A stretch of DNA of 64,000 nt from Ruminococcaceae bacterium UBA6413 (GTDB taxonomy: Bacteria > Bacillota > Clostridia > Oscillospirales > Ruminococcaceae). A program made the translations under genes and the position numbers. Positions 42,210-51,896 of the stretch are shown in pieces. Below the pieces are notes generated by a model that saw only the letters and a program-made list of their open reading frames with translations, was not told where the DNA came from and did not search any database. Numbering within the stretch: the first letter of the stretch is position 1; every line of letters begins with the position of its first letter. The DNA lies in the NCBI GenBank assembly GCA_002437415.1, contig DJPL01000012.1:10264-74263 (forward strand), written 5' to 3'.

Positions 42210-42404
42210 GCATTTGAAATCCGCTGATGGGATAATTATGCCTTTTGGCATATACTGTCAGCGTGTTTAATGCCGTTAGTGCGAAAAGCACAAAGACATT
42301 AAAACGGGTAGTCCGCTGTATTTAACGGTAAAAGATACCGTTGTTCGTAGCGCAAAGGTGCACGGAGGATAAGCCGATACAAGAATATCCGAAAACCAGG
42401 AGGA
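42210..42404 (+). ncRNA. Long 5' leader of rplS (candidate L19-type leader)
   Basis: A ~195-base untranslated region with several possible pairings: CGCTGATGG with the later CTGTCAGCG (about 42222-42265), GCCTTTTGGC (hairpin), and TTAACGGTA/TACCGTT (near 42323-42343). An L19 leader is known in Bacillus; membership here is a guess from position and length. Confidence 0.4.
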
Positions 42405-42408
42405 AAAA

Positions 42409-42750
42409 ATGGACGCATTAAAACTCATTGCACAGGACAGCCTTAAGGCTGACGCACCTAAGTTCAACGTAGGTGACACAGTTAAGGTACACGTACGCAT
42501 CGCTGAAGGCGACAAGTTCCGTATCCAGGTATTTGAGGGTACAGTAATTGCCAAGAAGCACGGCGGCGTAAGCGAAACTTTCACGGTAAGAAGAGTAGCT
42601 CACGGCTGCGGTATCGAGAGAGTATTCCCTCTGCACTCACCCACAGTAGAAAAGGTTGAAGTTGTAAGAGAAGGTAAGGTTCGCAGAGCTAAGCTTTACT
42701 ACCTCCGCGACAGAGTCGGTAAGGCTGCTAAGGTTAAGTCAAAGATCTAA
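42409..42750 (+). CDS. rplS: 50S ribosomal protein L19
   Basis: 113 residues with the L19 pattern: [51 protein letters not shown] and RAKLYYLRD. It sits at the interface of the two subunits. CAGGAGG lies seven bases upstream of the ATG. It is followed by a stem-loop terminator and then lepB, a common Firmicutes order. Confidence 0.97.
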   Translation: MDALKLIAQDSLKADAPKFNVGDTVKVHVRIAEGDKFRIQVFEGTVIAKKHGGVSETFTVRRVAHGCGIERVFPLHSPTVEKVEVVREGKVRRAKLYYLRDRVGKAAKVKSKI

Positions 42751-42770
42751 GACCTTACATCATTTCCTCA

Positions 42771-42822
42771 TCGAATTTTCAAGGCAGTGGCGATATGCCA
42801 CTGCATAAATTCGATATTTTGT
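42771..42822 (+). terminator. Terminator after rplS
   Basis: A long stem: ATCGAATTT outside and GCAGTGGC/GCCACTGC (42784-42804) inside, then ATTTTGTTTT. Confidence 0.75.
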
Positions 42823-42838
42823 TTTGAAGGGACGCACT

Positions 42839-43438
42839 ATGGAAGAAAAGATCACAACACAAAATGAAAATAGCGGCACAGCAGACAAGAAGAATTTTTT
42901 TGCCGATATGTTCGACTGGATGTGCAGTATTTTTTCAGCCATTCTGTGCTTTATTGTAATATTTGCACTGCTTGCGCGTGTTATCACGGTCGACGGTGAG
43001 TCGATGGTCCCTACGCTTCAGGATCAGCAAAGACTTATCGTGTCGGATATGTTCTATACTCCGCAGTACGGTGATATAGTAATACTGTATGCCGACAAGC
43101 TGTTTAACGAAGCAACACAGAGCTACGGTAAGCCGATAGTAAAGAGAGTTATCGGACTGCCGGGCGATACTATAAAGATCGACTTTAAGAACGGCGTTGT
43201 TTACAGAAACGGCGAAGCGCTGACAGAGGAGTACACAAATACCCCCACTAATCTTCCCGAGAACTTCCCCGTAAACGGAGAGGTCACGGTCGAAGAGGGC
43301 AAGGTGTTCGTGCTCGGCGATAACAGAAACGCGTCAAAGGACAGCAGAAGCAGTGATGTAGGACAGGTCGATATGCGCTACATAATGGGTAAGGCATATC
43401 TCAGGATCTGGCCTTTAAACGCACTTGGAACAGTTTAA
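42839..43438 (+). CDS. lepB: Signal peptidase I
   Basis: 199 residues, ATG 42839 with GAAGGGA upstream. One N-terminal membrane helix (~28-50), catalytic S55 in GESMVPTL and K102 in KPIVKRVIGLPGD, and GDNRNASKDSRSSDVG near the end. It cuts signal peptides from exported proteins outside the membrane, as needed for the many secreted proteins in this window. Length is usual for Gram-positive enzymes. The next gene starts 11 bases downstream. Confidence 0.95.
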   Translation: MEEKITTQNENSGTADKKNFFADMFDWMCSIFSAILCFIVIFALLARVITVDGESMVPTLQDQQRLIVSDMFYTPQYGDIVILYADKLFNEATQSYGKPIVKRVIGLPGDTIKIDFKNGVVYRNGEALTEEYTNTPTNLPENFPVNGEVTVEEGKVFVLGDNRNASKDSRSSDVGQVDMRYIMGKAYLRIWPLNALGTV

Positions 43439-43449
43439 ACGGAGGGGTA

Positions 43450-44298
43450 ATGGCACAGGTATCCAATATACAGTGGTTTCCGGGTCATATGACCAAAACC
43501 AAGCGACAGATAGAAGCAAGCTTAAAGCTTGTTGACGCTGTTGCCGAAATAGTAGACGCAAGAATACCCGAATCCAGCAGAAACCCCGTAATAAGCGAGA
43601 TAACAGGCTCAAAGCCGAGAATTATCCTGCTTAATAAATGCGACTATGCGGACGAAAAAGTGACCGCGGAGTGGCAGAAGTACTATACGGCGCAGGGCTA
43701 TAAGGCTATGATATGCGATTGCAGGAGCGGAAAGGGCGTAAAGGCGTTCACACCGAACGTCAAAAATCTGCTTTCGGATCTTCTTGCAAAGCGCAAGGCT
43801 AAGGGTCTTGTAGGTCAGTCGCTCAGAGTTATGGTAGTAGGAATACCGAATGTCGGTAAATCTTCTTTTATAAACAGAATTTCAAAGGCGGGTAAGACCA
43901 AGGTCGAGGACAGACCGGGTGTTACAAGAGGTGCACAGTGGGTATCTCTTGACAAGGAGCTTGAGCTTCTCGACACTCCCGGAATACTCTGGCCGAAGTT
44001 TGACGACCAGCAGGTAGCGATAAAGCTCGGTTATACCGGCGCTATAAAGGACGATGTAATGGACGTGTGCGAGCTTGCACACAGCCTACTTTGCTTCCTG
44101 TGGGAAAACTACAAGGCGAATGTTATTGCGCGCTACAAGCTTGACGAGAACACGGAGCAGCCCGACCTTGAAATGATTGCAAGAAAGCGCGGTATGCTTA
44201 TTTCGGGCGGCGAACCCGATATAGAAAGAGCGGCTGCGGCAGTGCTCGATGAATTCAGGAGTGGTAAACTTGGCAGGATCTCTCTCGAAAGACCTTGA
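43450..44298 (+). CDS. ylqF: Ribosome biogenesis GTPase YlqF/RbgA
   Basis: 282 residues. A circularly permuted GTPase: NKCD (G4) at 62-65 comes before GIPNVGKS (G1) at 131-138 and DTPG (G3) near 176. The N-terminal WFPGHM motif is typical. It drives late 50S assembly. GGAGGGG precedes the ATG. Its 3' end overlaps the rnhB start region by 29 bases. Confidence 0.96.
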   Translation: MAQVSNIQWFPGHMTKTKRQIEASLKLVDAVAEIVDARIPESSRNPVISEITGSKPRIILLNKCDYADEKVTAEWQKYYTAQGYKAMICDCRSGKGVKAFTPNVKNLLSDLLAKRKAKGLVGQSLRVMVVGIPNVGKSSFINRISKAGKTKVEDRPGVTRGAQWVSLDKELELLDTPGILWPKFDDQQVAIKLGYTGAIKDDVMDVCELAHSLLCFLWENYKANVIARYKLDENTEQPDLEMIARKRGMLISGGEPDIERAAAAVLDEFRSGKLGRISLERP

Positions 44299-44923
44299 GG
44301 AAAAGAAGGATCTGTTCCTTTATGATAAAGAAGCAAGAAGTGAATGCGGCGTTATCTGCGGCATTGACGAAGCGGGCAGAGGACCGCTTGCCGGCGATGT
44401 TTACGCGGCGGCAGTGATACTCCCCGATGATATTATTATCGAAGGAATAAACGACAGTAAGAAGCTTACCGAGAAGAAGCGCGAGGCGCTGTTTGACGTG
44501 ATCTGCGAAAAAGCAGTAAGCTACTGTATCGCAACTGCGTCTGTCGAGGAGATCGACAGCATAAATATACTGAATGCGGCAATGCTTGCCATGAGAAGAG
44601 CGTATGAGGGACTTTCCGTAAAGCCCGACACGGCGCTTATTGACGGCAACAAGACGCCCGGACTTGGTATCCCCGAAAAGGCAATAGTCAAGGGCGACGC
44701 GACAAGCGCGTCGATAGCGGCGGCATCGATACTTGCAAAGGTAGCGCGTGACCGCTATATGAAAGAGCTTGCCGAAAAATATCCGAAGTATATGTTCCAA
44801 AAGCACAAAGGCTACGGCACAAAACTCCACTATGAAATGCTTGACAAATACGGTGCAAGCGATATTCACCGTAAGAGCTTTCTTGTGAAGTACTACAATT
44901 CAAAGAATGTCGCAGACAAATAA
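44270..44923 (+). CDS. rnhB: Ribonuclease HII
   Basis: 217 residues if it starts at TTG 44270, eight bases after AGGAG (44257-44261); GTG 44261 or ATG 44249 are alternatives inside ylqF. It removes ribonucleotides from DNA:RNA hybrids. RNase HII residues are visible in GIDEAGRGPLAG (catalytic D and E), INDSKKL, and TALIDGN near the second acidic residue, with YP..F.HKGYGT at the end. Overlaps yraN by 17 bases. Confidence 0.93.
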   Translation: MAGSLSKDLEEKKDLFLYDKEARSECGVICGIDEAGRGPLAGDVYAAAVILPDDIIIEGINDSKKLTEKKREALFDVICEKAVSYCIATASVEEIDSINILNAAMLAMRRAYEGLSVKPDTALIDGNKTPGLGIPEKAIVKGDATSASIAAASILAKVARDRYMKELAEKYPKYMFQKHKGYGTKLHYEMLDKYGASDIHRKSFLVKYYNSKNVADK

Positions 44924-45308
44924 CGATAAAGCCGTCAAGGGCAGGCTGGGTGAGGATTTCACTGCGGACTACCTTGAAAAACACGGCTACAGGATAATCG
45001 AAAGAAATTACCGCAGACCCTGCGGTGAGATTGACATTATAGCGTCTAAGGGCGATATACTGGCTTTCGTTGAGGTAAAAACACGGAAGTACAGAAGTCT
45101 TGTAAGTGGGGCGGAAGCGGTAGGATATAAGAAAAAGGGCAGGATAATCGCAACTGCCGATATATTTCTTGCCGGATACGGCACCGAAAAGACTGTCCGC
45201 TATGATATAGCGGAGGTAACGGTTTCATCGGGTACTGCTGTGCGGGTCATTGACTTTAAGTACTATGAGGACGCATTCGACACTACCGGATACGAAACGC
45301 AATTTTAA
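44907..45308 (+). CDS. yraN: YraN family (UPF0102) nuclease-fold protein
   Basis: 133 residues with the conserved start KGRLGEDFTADYLEKHGYRI, then RPCGEIDIIA and FVEVKTRK: the E-x-D and E-x-K residues match a restriction-endonuclease-like active site. Function unproven. It almost always follows rnhB, as here, overlapping it by 17 bases. Confidence 0.93.
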   Translation: MSQTNNDKAVKGRLGEDFTADYLEKHGYRIIERNYRRPCGEIDIIASKGDILAFVEVKTRKYRSLVSGAEAVGYKKKGRIIATADIFLAGYGTEKTVRYDIAEVTVSSGTAVRVIDFKYYEDAFDTTGYETQF

Positions 45309-45326
45309 CAAAGAAGGATGTTTGCT

Positions 45327-46820
45327 ATGAACTACAAAAGCACAAGAGATGTCAAGGTAAATGTACCCAGCGCTTATGCTATCTCGCAGGGACTTTCGGC
45401 TGACGGCGGACTTTTTGTTCCCGACAGTCTTCCCAAGCTCTCCGAGGAGAAAATAATGTCGCTTTGTGATATGTCGTATGCAGAAAGAGCGTATGAGATA
45501 TTCAAGCTCTTCCTTACAGATTTTACCGATGATGAGATAAAGCACTGCGTAAACGGCGCTTACAACGACAAGAATTTTGCTACCGACAACATCGCTGAGA
45601 TATCTCACCTTGTACCCGGTACTTATATTCTTGAGCTGTGGCACGGTCCTACCTGCGCATTCAAGGATATGGCGCTTCAGATACTGCCTTATCTTCTTAC
45701 GACTTCAGCAAAGAAGACTATCGACGGCAAGAAGATCTCTATCCTCGTTGCTACCAGCGGCGATACAGGTAAGGCGGCACTTGAGGGCTTCAAGGACGTT
45801 GACGGCACTTCAATAATGGTATTCTACCCTGAGGACGGCGTAAGCAATATGCAGAAGCGTCAGATGACAACTCAGGAGGGCAACAACGTAAACGTATGCG
45901 CTGTAGTCGGCAACTTTGACGACTGCCAGAGCGGCGTTAAGCAGATATTCACAGATAAGGCCGTAATCGCCGAGCTTGAAAAGGCAAATACGGTATTCTC
46001 AAGCGCAAACTCCATCAACTGGGGCAGACTTGCTCCCCAGATAATCTACTACGTTTCTTCATATGTACAGCTCGTCAAGGACGGCGAACTGAAGTACGGC
46101 GAGAAGCTGAACGTTGTAGTTCCCACAGGTAACTTCGGTAACATACTTGCCGCATATTACGCTAAGCAGATGGGTATCCCGATAGGAAAGCTCATATGCG
46201 CGTCAAATGCAAACAACGTACTTACCGACTTTATAAACACAGGTATCTACGACAGAAACAGAAAGTTCTACACGACTGTTTCTCCCTCTATGGATATCCT
46301 TATTTCAAGCAACCTCGAAAGACTGCTGTATCACCTCACAGGTGAAGACGACAAGCTGATAAACGAGTGGTTCACAGCTCTTAAGAACAGCGGCAGATAC
46401 GAGGTAAACGACAGCGTAAAGGCGGCTATCAAGGAAACCTTCTATGCAGGCTGCTGCAACGATGAGGAAACAAAGGGTGCTATCAAGGAAGTATTCGGCG
46501 AATACAGCTACCTTATGGATACTCACACAGCCGTTGCTTACAAGGTATATGAGGATTACAGGAAGAAGACGGGCGACAATACAAAGACGCTTATCGCTTC
46601 TACAGCTAATCCCTACAAGTTCGGCTTTGCGGTATATGACGCACTGGGCGGCGAAACAGATGGCGTTGACGAGTTCGAGCTTATCGGCAAGCTTGAAAAG
46701 CTCACAAAGACGACCTGCCCCAAGGCGCTTTCCGATACCAAGAATAAGCCCGTAAGATTTTCCGGCTCAATCAAGCCTGAGGATATGTCAAAGGCAGTTC
46801 TCGAATTTATAAACAAGTAA
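45327..46820 (+). CDS. thrC: Threonine synthase
   Basis: 497 residues, ATG 45327 ten bases from AAGG; an ATG at 45318 is too close to the site. It turns O-phosphohomoserine into threonine with PLP bound at K113 (CAFKDMALQ). N-terminal YKSTRDVK and SADGGLFVP, and the phosphate-binding ATSGDTGKAAL. Belongs to the longer yeast/E. coli-type branch. A strong codon bias suggests high expression. The following gene starts 15 bases downstream. Confidence 0.95.
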   Translation: MNYKSTRDVKVNVPSAYAISQGLSADGGLFVPDSLPKLSEEKIMSLCDMSYAERAYEIFKLFLTDFTDDEIKHCVNGAYNDKNFATDNIAEISHLVPGTYILELWHGPTCAFKDMALQILPYLLTTSAKKTIDGKKISILVATSGDTGKAALEGFKDVDGTSIMVFYPEDGVSNMQKRQMTTQEGNNVNVCAVVGNFDDCQSGVKQIFTDKAVIAELEKANTVFSSANSINWGRLAPQIIYYVSSYVQLVKDGELKYGEKLNVVVPTGNFGNILAAYYAKQMGIPIGKLICASNANNVLTDFINTGIYDRNRKFYTTVSPSMDILISSNLERLLYHLTGEDDKLINEWFTALKNSGRYEVNDSVKAAIKETFYAGCCNDEETKGAIKEVFGEYSYLMDTHTAVAYKVYEDYRKKTGDNTKTLIASTANPYKFGFAVYDALGGETDGVDEFELIGKLEKLTKTTCPKALSDTKNKPVRFSGSIKPEDMSKAVLEFINK

Positions 46821-46835
46821 TTAAGGAGCGTTTAT

Positions 46836-47531
46836 TTGAAAGTATACACAATGGGAGATCTTCATCTGCCTTTCGGCAGACCGAAGCCGATGGATATTTT
46901 CGGTGGCTGGGAAAATTATACCGAGCGCATTGAAAAAAACTGGAACAGTACAGTCGGCGAAGATGATTGCGTTGTGATACCCGGTGATCTTTGCTGGGCA
47001 ATGTCGCTTGAGGAGGCTCTTCCCGATTTTGAGTTCGTGAGCCGTAAGCTTCACGGCAGGAAGATAATCTCAAAGGGCAACCACGATTACTGGTGGACTA
47101 CACTTAATAAAATGAACAGCTTTTTACAGTCAAACGGTTTCGACAATATCAGGATAATGCACAACAACGCGTTCACTGAATGCGGCATAGCAATATGCGG
47201 AACAAGAGGCTGGATAAATGATGACGGCGAACCGCAGGACGCAAAGGTTCTGGCAAGAGAAGCGGGCAGACTGGAGATGTCGCTTAAAGCAGCCGTTGCC
47301 ACAGGGCTTGAGCCGGTGGTGTTTATACATTACCCGCCGATATACGGCAGTGAGCAAAACGACTACATTCTTGATGTTATGTCAAGGTATCCCGTGAAGC
47401 GGTGCTTCTACGGTCACGTTCACAGCGCTCCGTGCTTTCCGAAAGCCTTTCAGGGTGTGAGGGACGGAATTACCTACAGAATGGTGTCGGCTGACTATGT
47501 TAAATTTACACCTGTACTTGTGCAGGAATAA
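46836..47531 (+). CDS. Metallophosphoesterase (YkuE/Icc-like)
   Basis: 231 residues, TTG start at 46836 behind AAGGAG (seven-base spacing). Metal-site motifs: GDLHL near residue 8, GDLCWAM near 51, SKGNHDYWW (GNHD) near 79, FIHYPP near 165, and GHVHSAP near 191. A calcineurin-like fold; the substrate is unknown (cyclic nucleotides, phosphodiesters or proteins). Follows thrC by 15 bases. Cytoplasmic. Confidence 0.9.
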   Translation: MKVYTMGDLHLPFGRPKPMDIFGGWENYTERIEKNWNSTVGEDDCVVIPGDLCWAMSLEEALPDFEFVSRKLHGRKIISKGNHDYWWTTLNKMNSFLQSNGFDNIRIMHNNAFTECGIAICGTRGWINDDGEPQDAKVLAREAGRLEMSLKAAVATGLEPVVFIHYPPIYGSEQNDYILDVMSRYPVKRCFYGHVHSAPCFPKAFQGVRDGITYRMVSADYVKFTPVLVQE

Positions 47532-47588
47532 AATACAATAATACGCATCGCCGTATACAAGGCTTTGCAAAAACGGAGGATTTTTCAA

Positions 47589-48881
47589 ATGGAGATCATT
47601 TCAAACAACAAGACCGCTACAAATACGGTAGAGGTAGAATTCAAGGCAACAGCCGAAGAATTTGAGCAGGCAGTACAGGCAGCTTATTTAAAGAAGAAAA
47701 AGAACATCAACGTTCCCGGCTTCAGAAAGGGTAAAGCACCTCGTAAGATAATCGAGGCTGAGTACGGCGAGGGCGTTTTCTATGAGGATGCGGTAAACGG
47801 TATGTATCAGAAGAGCGTTGCCGAGGTTATCGACGAGCTCAAGCTTGAGGTTGTTGATATGCCCAATATTGAAGTAACGGAAGTAAGCAAGGAGAACGGT
47901 GTTTCTTTCAAGGCTACATTCACAACAAAGCCCGAGGTAGAAGTTAAGGACTACAAGGGTATAAAGGTAAACAAGACTGTCAAGACTGTAACTGACGAAG
48001 ATGTTGCAAACGAACTCAAGAGATATCAGGAGAAGGACGCAAGAATAATCGACGTTACAGACAGAGCGCTTCAGAAGGGTGATACAGCAGTATTTGACTT
48101 TGAAGGTTTCGTTGACGGTCAGCCTTTCGAAGGCGGCAAGGCTGAGCACTTCTCACTCGAGATCGGCAGCGGTCAGTTTATCCCCGGCTTTGAGGACGGT
48201 ATGGTAGGACACAGCATTGATGAAGAATTTGAGATCAATGTTACATTCCCCGAGAACTACAACGCCGAGAACTTAAAGGGCAAGCCCGCAGTATTCAAGT
48301 GCAAGATCCACGAGATCAAGGCTAAGGAATACGCTGAGCTTGACGATGAGTTTGCAAAGGACGTAAGCGATTTCGATACACTTGACGAATTCAAGGCCGA
48401 TATCAGAGCTAAGCTTGAGGAGAGCGCTAAGAACGCCGCTGACGCTAAGCTTGACGCAGACATCACAGACGCTGTTATCGAGAAGCTTGAGGGCGAAATT
48501 CCCGACGCTATGATAAACAACCGTGTTGACGACCTCGTTCGTGACTGGGAATACAGAAACAGATATCAGGGTATCACAGTTGCCGATTATCTGAAGTTCA
48601 CAAACACAACGATCGAGCAGTTCAAGGAGAACTTCAAGGAGCCCGCCGCAAAGCAGGTTAAGCTCAGACTTGCTCTTGAGAAGATTGCTCAGCTCGAAAA
48701 CGTTACTGTTACAGATGAGGACGTTGAGAAGGAATACGCTGAGATGGCTGAAAACTACAAGATGGACCTTGACAAGGTCAAGGCTCTCGTTGCTGAGGAC
48801 GCTCTCAGAAAGGATCTTGAGGTTGAAAAGGCATTCGACATCGTTCGTGAGAGTGCAGACGTAACCGAAGTTACTGAATAA
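47589..48881 (+). CDS. tig: Trigger factor
   Basis: 430 residues, ATG 47589 behind CGGAGG. The ribosome-docking signature PGFRKGKAPRKIIE is at residues ~39-52, followed by an FKBP-type peptidyl-prolyl isomerase domain (~150-245, VFDFEGFVDGQPFEGGKAE), and a helical C-terminal chaperone domain. It helps nascent proteins fold. It heads the common tig-clpP-clpX group. Confidence 0.96.
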   Translation: MEIISNNKTATNTVEVEFKATAEEFEQAVQAAYLKKKKNINVPGFRKGKAPRKIIEAEYGEGVFYEDAVNGMYQKSVAEVIDELKLEVVDMPNIEVTEVSKENGVSFKATFTTKPEVEVKDYKGIKVNKTVKTVTDEDVANELKRYQEKDARIIDVTDRALQKGDTAVFDFEGFVDGQPFEGGKAEHFSLEIGSGQFIPGFEDGMVGHSIDEEFEINVTFPENYNAENLKGKPAVFKCKIHEIKAKEYAELDDEFAKDVSDFDTLDEFKADIRAKLEESAKNAADAKLDADITDAVIEKLEGEIPDAMINNRVDDLVRDWEYRNRYQGITVADYLKFTNTTIEQFKENFKEPAAKQVKLRLALEKIAQLENVTVTDEDVEKEYAEMAENYKMDLDKVKALVAEDALRKDLEVEKAFDIVRESADVTEVTE

Positions 48882-48898
48882 TTTAGTTTTACAATCGG

Positions 48899-48934
48899 GA
48901 GCTTTCTGTATCGAATATGGAAAGCTCTTTATTG
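48899..48934 (+). terminator. Hairpin between tig and clpP
   Basis: GAGCTTTC and GAAAGCTC pair around a 13-base loop, then TTTATTG. It may only partly stop transcription into clpP. Confidence 0.75.
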
Positions 48935-48965
48935 TCTGTATGAAATAAGGAAAGGCAGGAGTTTT

Positions 48966-49553
48966 ATGAGTTTAGTACCAACCGTCATTGAACAGACAGG
49001 CAGAGGAGAAAGAGCATATGACATTTTCTCAAGACTGCTTAACGACAGAATTATAATGCTCAACGAAGAAGTGAACAACACTACTGCGGGACTGATAGTA
49101 GCACAGCTGTTGTTCCTTGAGGGTCAGGATCCCGATAAGGATATCAGCCTTTATATCAACAGCCCCGGCGGTTCTATCTCCGCGGGTATGGCTATATACG
49201 ACACAATGAATTACATCAAGTGCGATGTTTCGACAATATGCGTGGGTATGGCGGCTTCTATGGCTGCGTTCCTGCTTTCATGCGGCGCTAAGGGCAAGCG
49301 TTTCTGCCTGCCTCACTCGGAAGTTATGATACACCAGCCCCTTATAAGCGGCGGACTGAGCGGTCAGCAGACCGATATCACAATTCACGCAAAGTACCTT
49401 GAAAAGACAAGAGAAACGATAGAAAAGATAATGGCAGACAACTGCGGCAAGAGCTATGAACAGCTCCACAAGGACTGCGAAAGAGATAACTTCCTTTCGG
49501 CTGAGGAGGCTTGCGCTTACGGTCTTGTTGATAAGGTAATTGCAAAGAGATAA
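48966..49553 (+). CDS. clpP: ATP-dependent Clp protease proteolytic subunit
   Basis: 195 residues. Catalytic triad S98 (GMAASMA), H123 (SEVMIHQP) and probably D174 (CERDNF). The start [20 protein letters not shown] is the standard propeptide-less form. It forms 14-mer chambers with ClpX. AAGGCAGGAG is upstream. The gap to the clpX ribosome site is seven bases. Confidence 0.97.
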   Translation: MSLVPTVIEQTGRGERAYDIFSRLLNDRIIMLNEEVNNTTAGLIVAQLLFLEGQDPDKDISLYINSPGGSISAGMAIYDTMNYIKCDVSTICVGMAASMAAFLLSCGAKGKRFCLPHSEVMIHQPLISGGLSGQQTDITIHAKYLEKTRETIEKIMADNCGKSYEQLHKDCERDNFLSAEEACAYGLVDKVIAKR

Positions 49554-49575
49554 CCGGATGAAAGGAAAACGACCA

Positions 49576-50865
49576 ATGCTTAGATGCAGTTTCTGTGAAA
49601 GAACTGAAGATCAGGTTGAGAGAATAATATACGGTGCAAGCGGCTGTATCTGCAACGACTGCATAGTAGCGTCATATCAGATGCTGATGGAGCAGGAGGG
49701 TATGCCTGTTTCGAGAAAGTCAAAGAGCAAGCACGGGGAAGAGCACGAGCTTATCAAGCCCGCCGACCTCAAGGCGATACTTGACAAATATATCGTAGGT
49801 CAGGACGAAGCCAAGAAGACTATCTGCGTTTCCGTATATAACCATTATAAAAAGAACTTCTGCGGCGATGATAAAAAGGCTGATGAAATAGAGCTTCAGA
49901 AGAGCAATGTGCTTCTGCTCGGTCCTACGGGTGTAGGTAAGACGATGATAGCGCAGACGCTCGCAAACATTCTGAAAGTTCCGTTTGCCATTGCAGACGC
50001 GACAACGCTCACTCAGGCAGGTTATGTCGGCGAGGACGTTGAGAATGTTCTGTTAAGGCTTATCCAGGCGGCAGATTATGATATTGAAGCGGCAGAGCAC
50101 GGTATTATTTATATCGATGAGATAGACAAGATAACAAGAAAGTCCGAGAACACCTCGATCACCCGTGATGTAAGCGGTGAGGGTGTACAGCAGGCACTGC
50201 TCAAGATAATCGAGGGCACTGTGTCAAATGTTCCTCCGCAGGGTGGAAGAAAGCATCCCAACCAGGAGTTTATACAGATAAACACAAAGAATATCCTGTT
50301 TATCTGCGGCGGTGCTTTTGAGGGCATTGATAAGCTCATTATGCAGAGAACAAGCTCTTCCGCGCTCGGCTTCGGTGCAGATGTCAAGAGCAAGCAGGAA
50401 AACAAGATAAATGAGGCGCTCCATCAGGTAGAGCCCGAGGATCTTGTAAAGTTCGGTATTATCCCCGAGCTTGTCGGCAGACTTCCCGTTATCGCGGTGC
50501 TTGACGACCTTGACGAGGACGCACTCGTTAAGATACTGTCAGAGCCCAAGAACGCTATCTTAAAGCAGTATAAGTATATGTTCTCGCTCGACAATATCGA
50601 GCTTGAAATAACCGATGACGCTATGCGTGCCATTGCCAAGAAGGCGGCTGACAGAAAGACAGGCGCAAGAGGACTGAGAACGGTAGTTGAAGAAGCGCTT
50701 TCGGATACTATGTTTGACGCTCCGAGCGATGAGAGCATAACAAAGGTTGTGCTCACAGGCGAATGCGTTACCGAGGGCAGAAAACCCGAGATAATCAGAG
50801 ATGCGAATGTCGCAAAGCTGAGAAGAAGCGCGGAGAAGAAAGCACTCAAGAAGAACGCAGGCTGA
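49576..50865 (+). CDS. clpX: ATP-dependent Clp protease ATP-binding subunit ClpX
   Basis: 429 residues, ATG 49576, nine bases after AAAGGA; upstream starts at 49540 and 49558 lie within or before the site. N-terminal zinc-binding CSFC...CNDC (C4 and C7, C29 and C32), Walker A GPTGVGKT at 116-123, Walker [11 protein letters not shown], the GYVGEDVE pore-1 loop, and RKHPNQEF. It unfolds tagged proteins for ClpP. Full length. Confidence 0.96.
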   Translation: MLRCSFCERTEDQVERIIYGASGCICNDCIVASYQMLMEQEGMPVSRKSKSKHGEEHELIKPADLKAILDKYIVGQDEAKKTICVSVYNHYKKNFCGDDKKADEIELQKSNVLLLGPTGVGKTMIAQTLANILKVPFAIADATTLTQAGYVGEDVENVLLRLIQAADYDIEAAEHGIIYIDEIDKITRKSENTSITRDVSGEGVQQALLKIIEGTVSNVPPQGGRKHPNQEFIQINTKNILFICGGAFEGIDKLIMQRTSSSALGFGADVKSKQENKINEALHQVEPEDLVKFGIIPELVGRLPVIAVLDDLDEDALVKILSEPKNAILKQYKYMFSLDNIELEITDDAMRAIAKKAADRKTGARGLRTVVEEALSDTMFDAPSDESITKVVLTGECVTEGRKPEIIRDANVAKLRRSAEKKALKKNAG

Positions 50866-50902
50866 GCTTCGGCTGAAAAAGAACAATAAATAATGCAGTG
50901 GG

Positions 50903-50936
50903 GCTGTGATGAAGTGCAAAAAATTTCATCACAGCT
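50903..50936 (+). terminator. Hairpin after clpX
   Basis: GCTGTGATGAA pairs exactly with TTCATCACAGC around GTGCAAAAAAT-type loop bases. The T run after it is poor. Confidence 0.5.
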
Positions 50937-51201
50937 TCTCAGTTTATCAAAATTTCATTGAAATTGCAGTGCAACATATGGTAAAAAATCAAAGTGATAA
51001 ATATACAACCAACAACGCCGGAAACAGCTTCCGTGCCGATAAGTTGTTAATAATTTCGTGAGTTTATCTGTACAACTGTACTGTCACCGACTATCCAAAA
51101 AGAACGCTACTATCCTGAGATATCTATACTAAAATAGAACTAAGTGAGCGCCAGCGAGCCGCTTATACAAACGTATAAAACTCATTTGTTTGTATATTGA
51201 A

Positions 51202-51655
51202 GCACCACCACCCTTGCCTTTTGATGAACGCTCTGTTTGTTTTGCGTCTCTGCAATCGTGGTCGTTTGTGGTCGGTGCGTCCCACACCGACTGGGTTCGA
51301 CCACTTGTAAGCATCCTTGCTTAAACTCTGGGCGTTCAACTTCGGGCATCCGTGCCCGCCCTCGAAAAAGGGGAGGTGGCACGGCTGATACAAGTTTTTC
51401 GCTTCTAACATATAAGTTCAGAAAATCTGACTATTATATATCTCCGACATTTCCAAGCCGTGACGAAGGGGATTGTGACAGATAAGAAGTTTTGAAAATA
51501 GCAGTACTATCAACTTCAATCCCCACCGTCTTGCAGACAGAAATGTTATTGATATATCAACGTTGAAGATATTGCATGATAAAACTGAATTTTAAGATTT
51601 ACTGCTTGTCTGCAATCCACCTCCCCTTTTTCGAGGGGAGGCAAGGGTGTAGTGC
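51202..51655. repeat. Nested inverted-repeat element (~450 bp)
   Basis: Outer arms 51202-51219 (ending ACCCTTGCCT) and 51639-51655 (starting AGGCAAGGGT) are complementary; inner arms 51359-51379 and 51617-51637 are perfect 21-base complements; a third pair TTGCAGACA/TGTCTGCAA lies between 51530 and 51616. There is no coding capacity, so it looks like a miniature inverted-repeat or decayed element. Confidence 0.6.
51312..51361. repeat. Dispersed intergenic repeat, copy 2 (reverse orientation)
   Basis: Its reverse complement closely matches 16551-16600, including GGGCGTTCAACTTCGGGCAT read on the plus strand here. Confidence 0.65.
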
Positions 51656-51716
51656 AAGTGGGCGGATAGTACTCCTTTAGATTGTATCACAATCCCCTGT
51701 AATTGTTTTCACAGGC

Positions 51717-51799
51717 GGCAGTTGGCAGTCGGTCAGTCACCGCGGCATTTGGCGATCAACTGCCGGCAGTTTGCGGTCAACAGTCGGCATATTACTGCC
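51717..51799. repeat. Degenerate ~21-base tandem repeats
   Basis: GGCAGTTGGCAGTC, GGCATTTGGCGATCAAC, GGCAGTTTGCGGTCAAC and GGCATATTACTGCC begin at 51717, 51744, 51765 and 51786. Spacing is 21-27 bases. Too few and too degenerate for a CRISPR array. Confidence 0.55.
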
Positions 51800-51867
51800 A
51801 ATATCGTCGAACACTCGCCAAAAGCTATGCCGCACAGTGAAAAAATAAAAATAATTTAAAAATGGTA

Positions 51868-51896
51868 TTTACAAAAGCAATTTTGTATGCTATAAT
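51868..51896 (+). promoter_or_regulatory. Promoter of rpsO
   Basis: TTTACA (51868-51873), 17 bases, TATAAT (51891-51896). It leaves a ~110-base leader that could carry S15 autoregulation. Confidence 0.75.

Larger units (their letters stand above)
50940..51866. other. Long non-coding, repeat-dense interval between clpX and rpsO
   Basis: More than 900 bases without a supported gene. It contains a nested inverted repeat (51202-51655), the second copy of the 16.5-kb repeat, and four ~21-base units at 51717-51799. Open frames here lack ribosome sites and consist of repeat sequence. Confidence 0.6.

Noticed and set aside
51129..51485. Several 60-82 codon frames on both strands
   Set aside because: They consist of inverted-repeat sequence and have no ribosome sites.
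51717..51799. CRISPR-like short repeats
   Set aside because: Units are degenerate, without equal unique spacers or cas genes.
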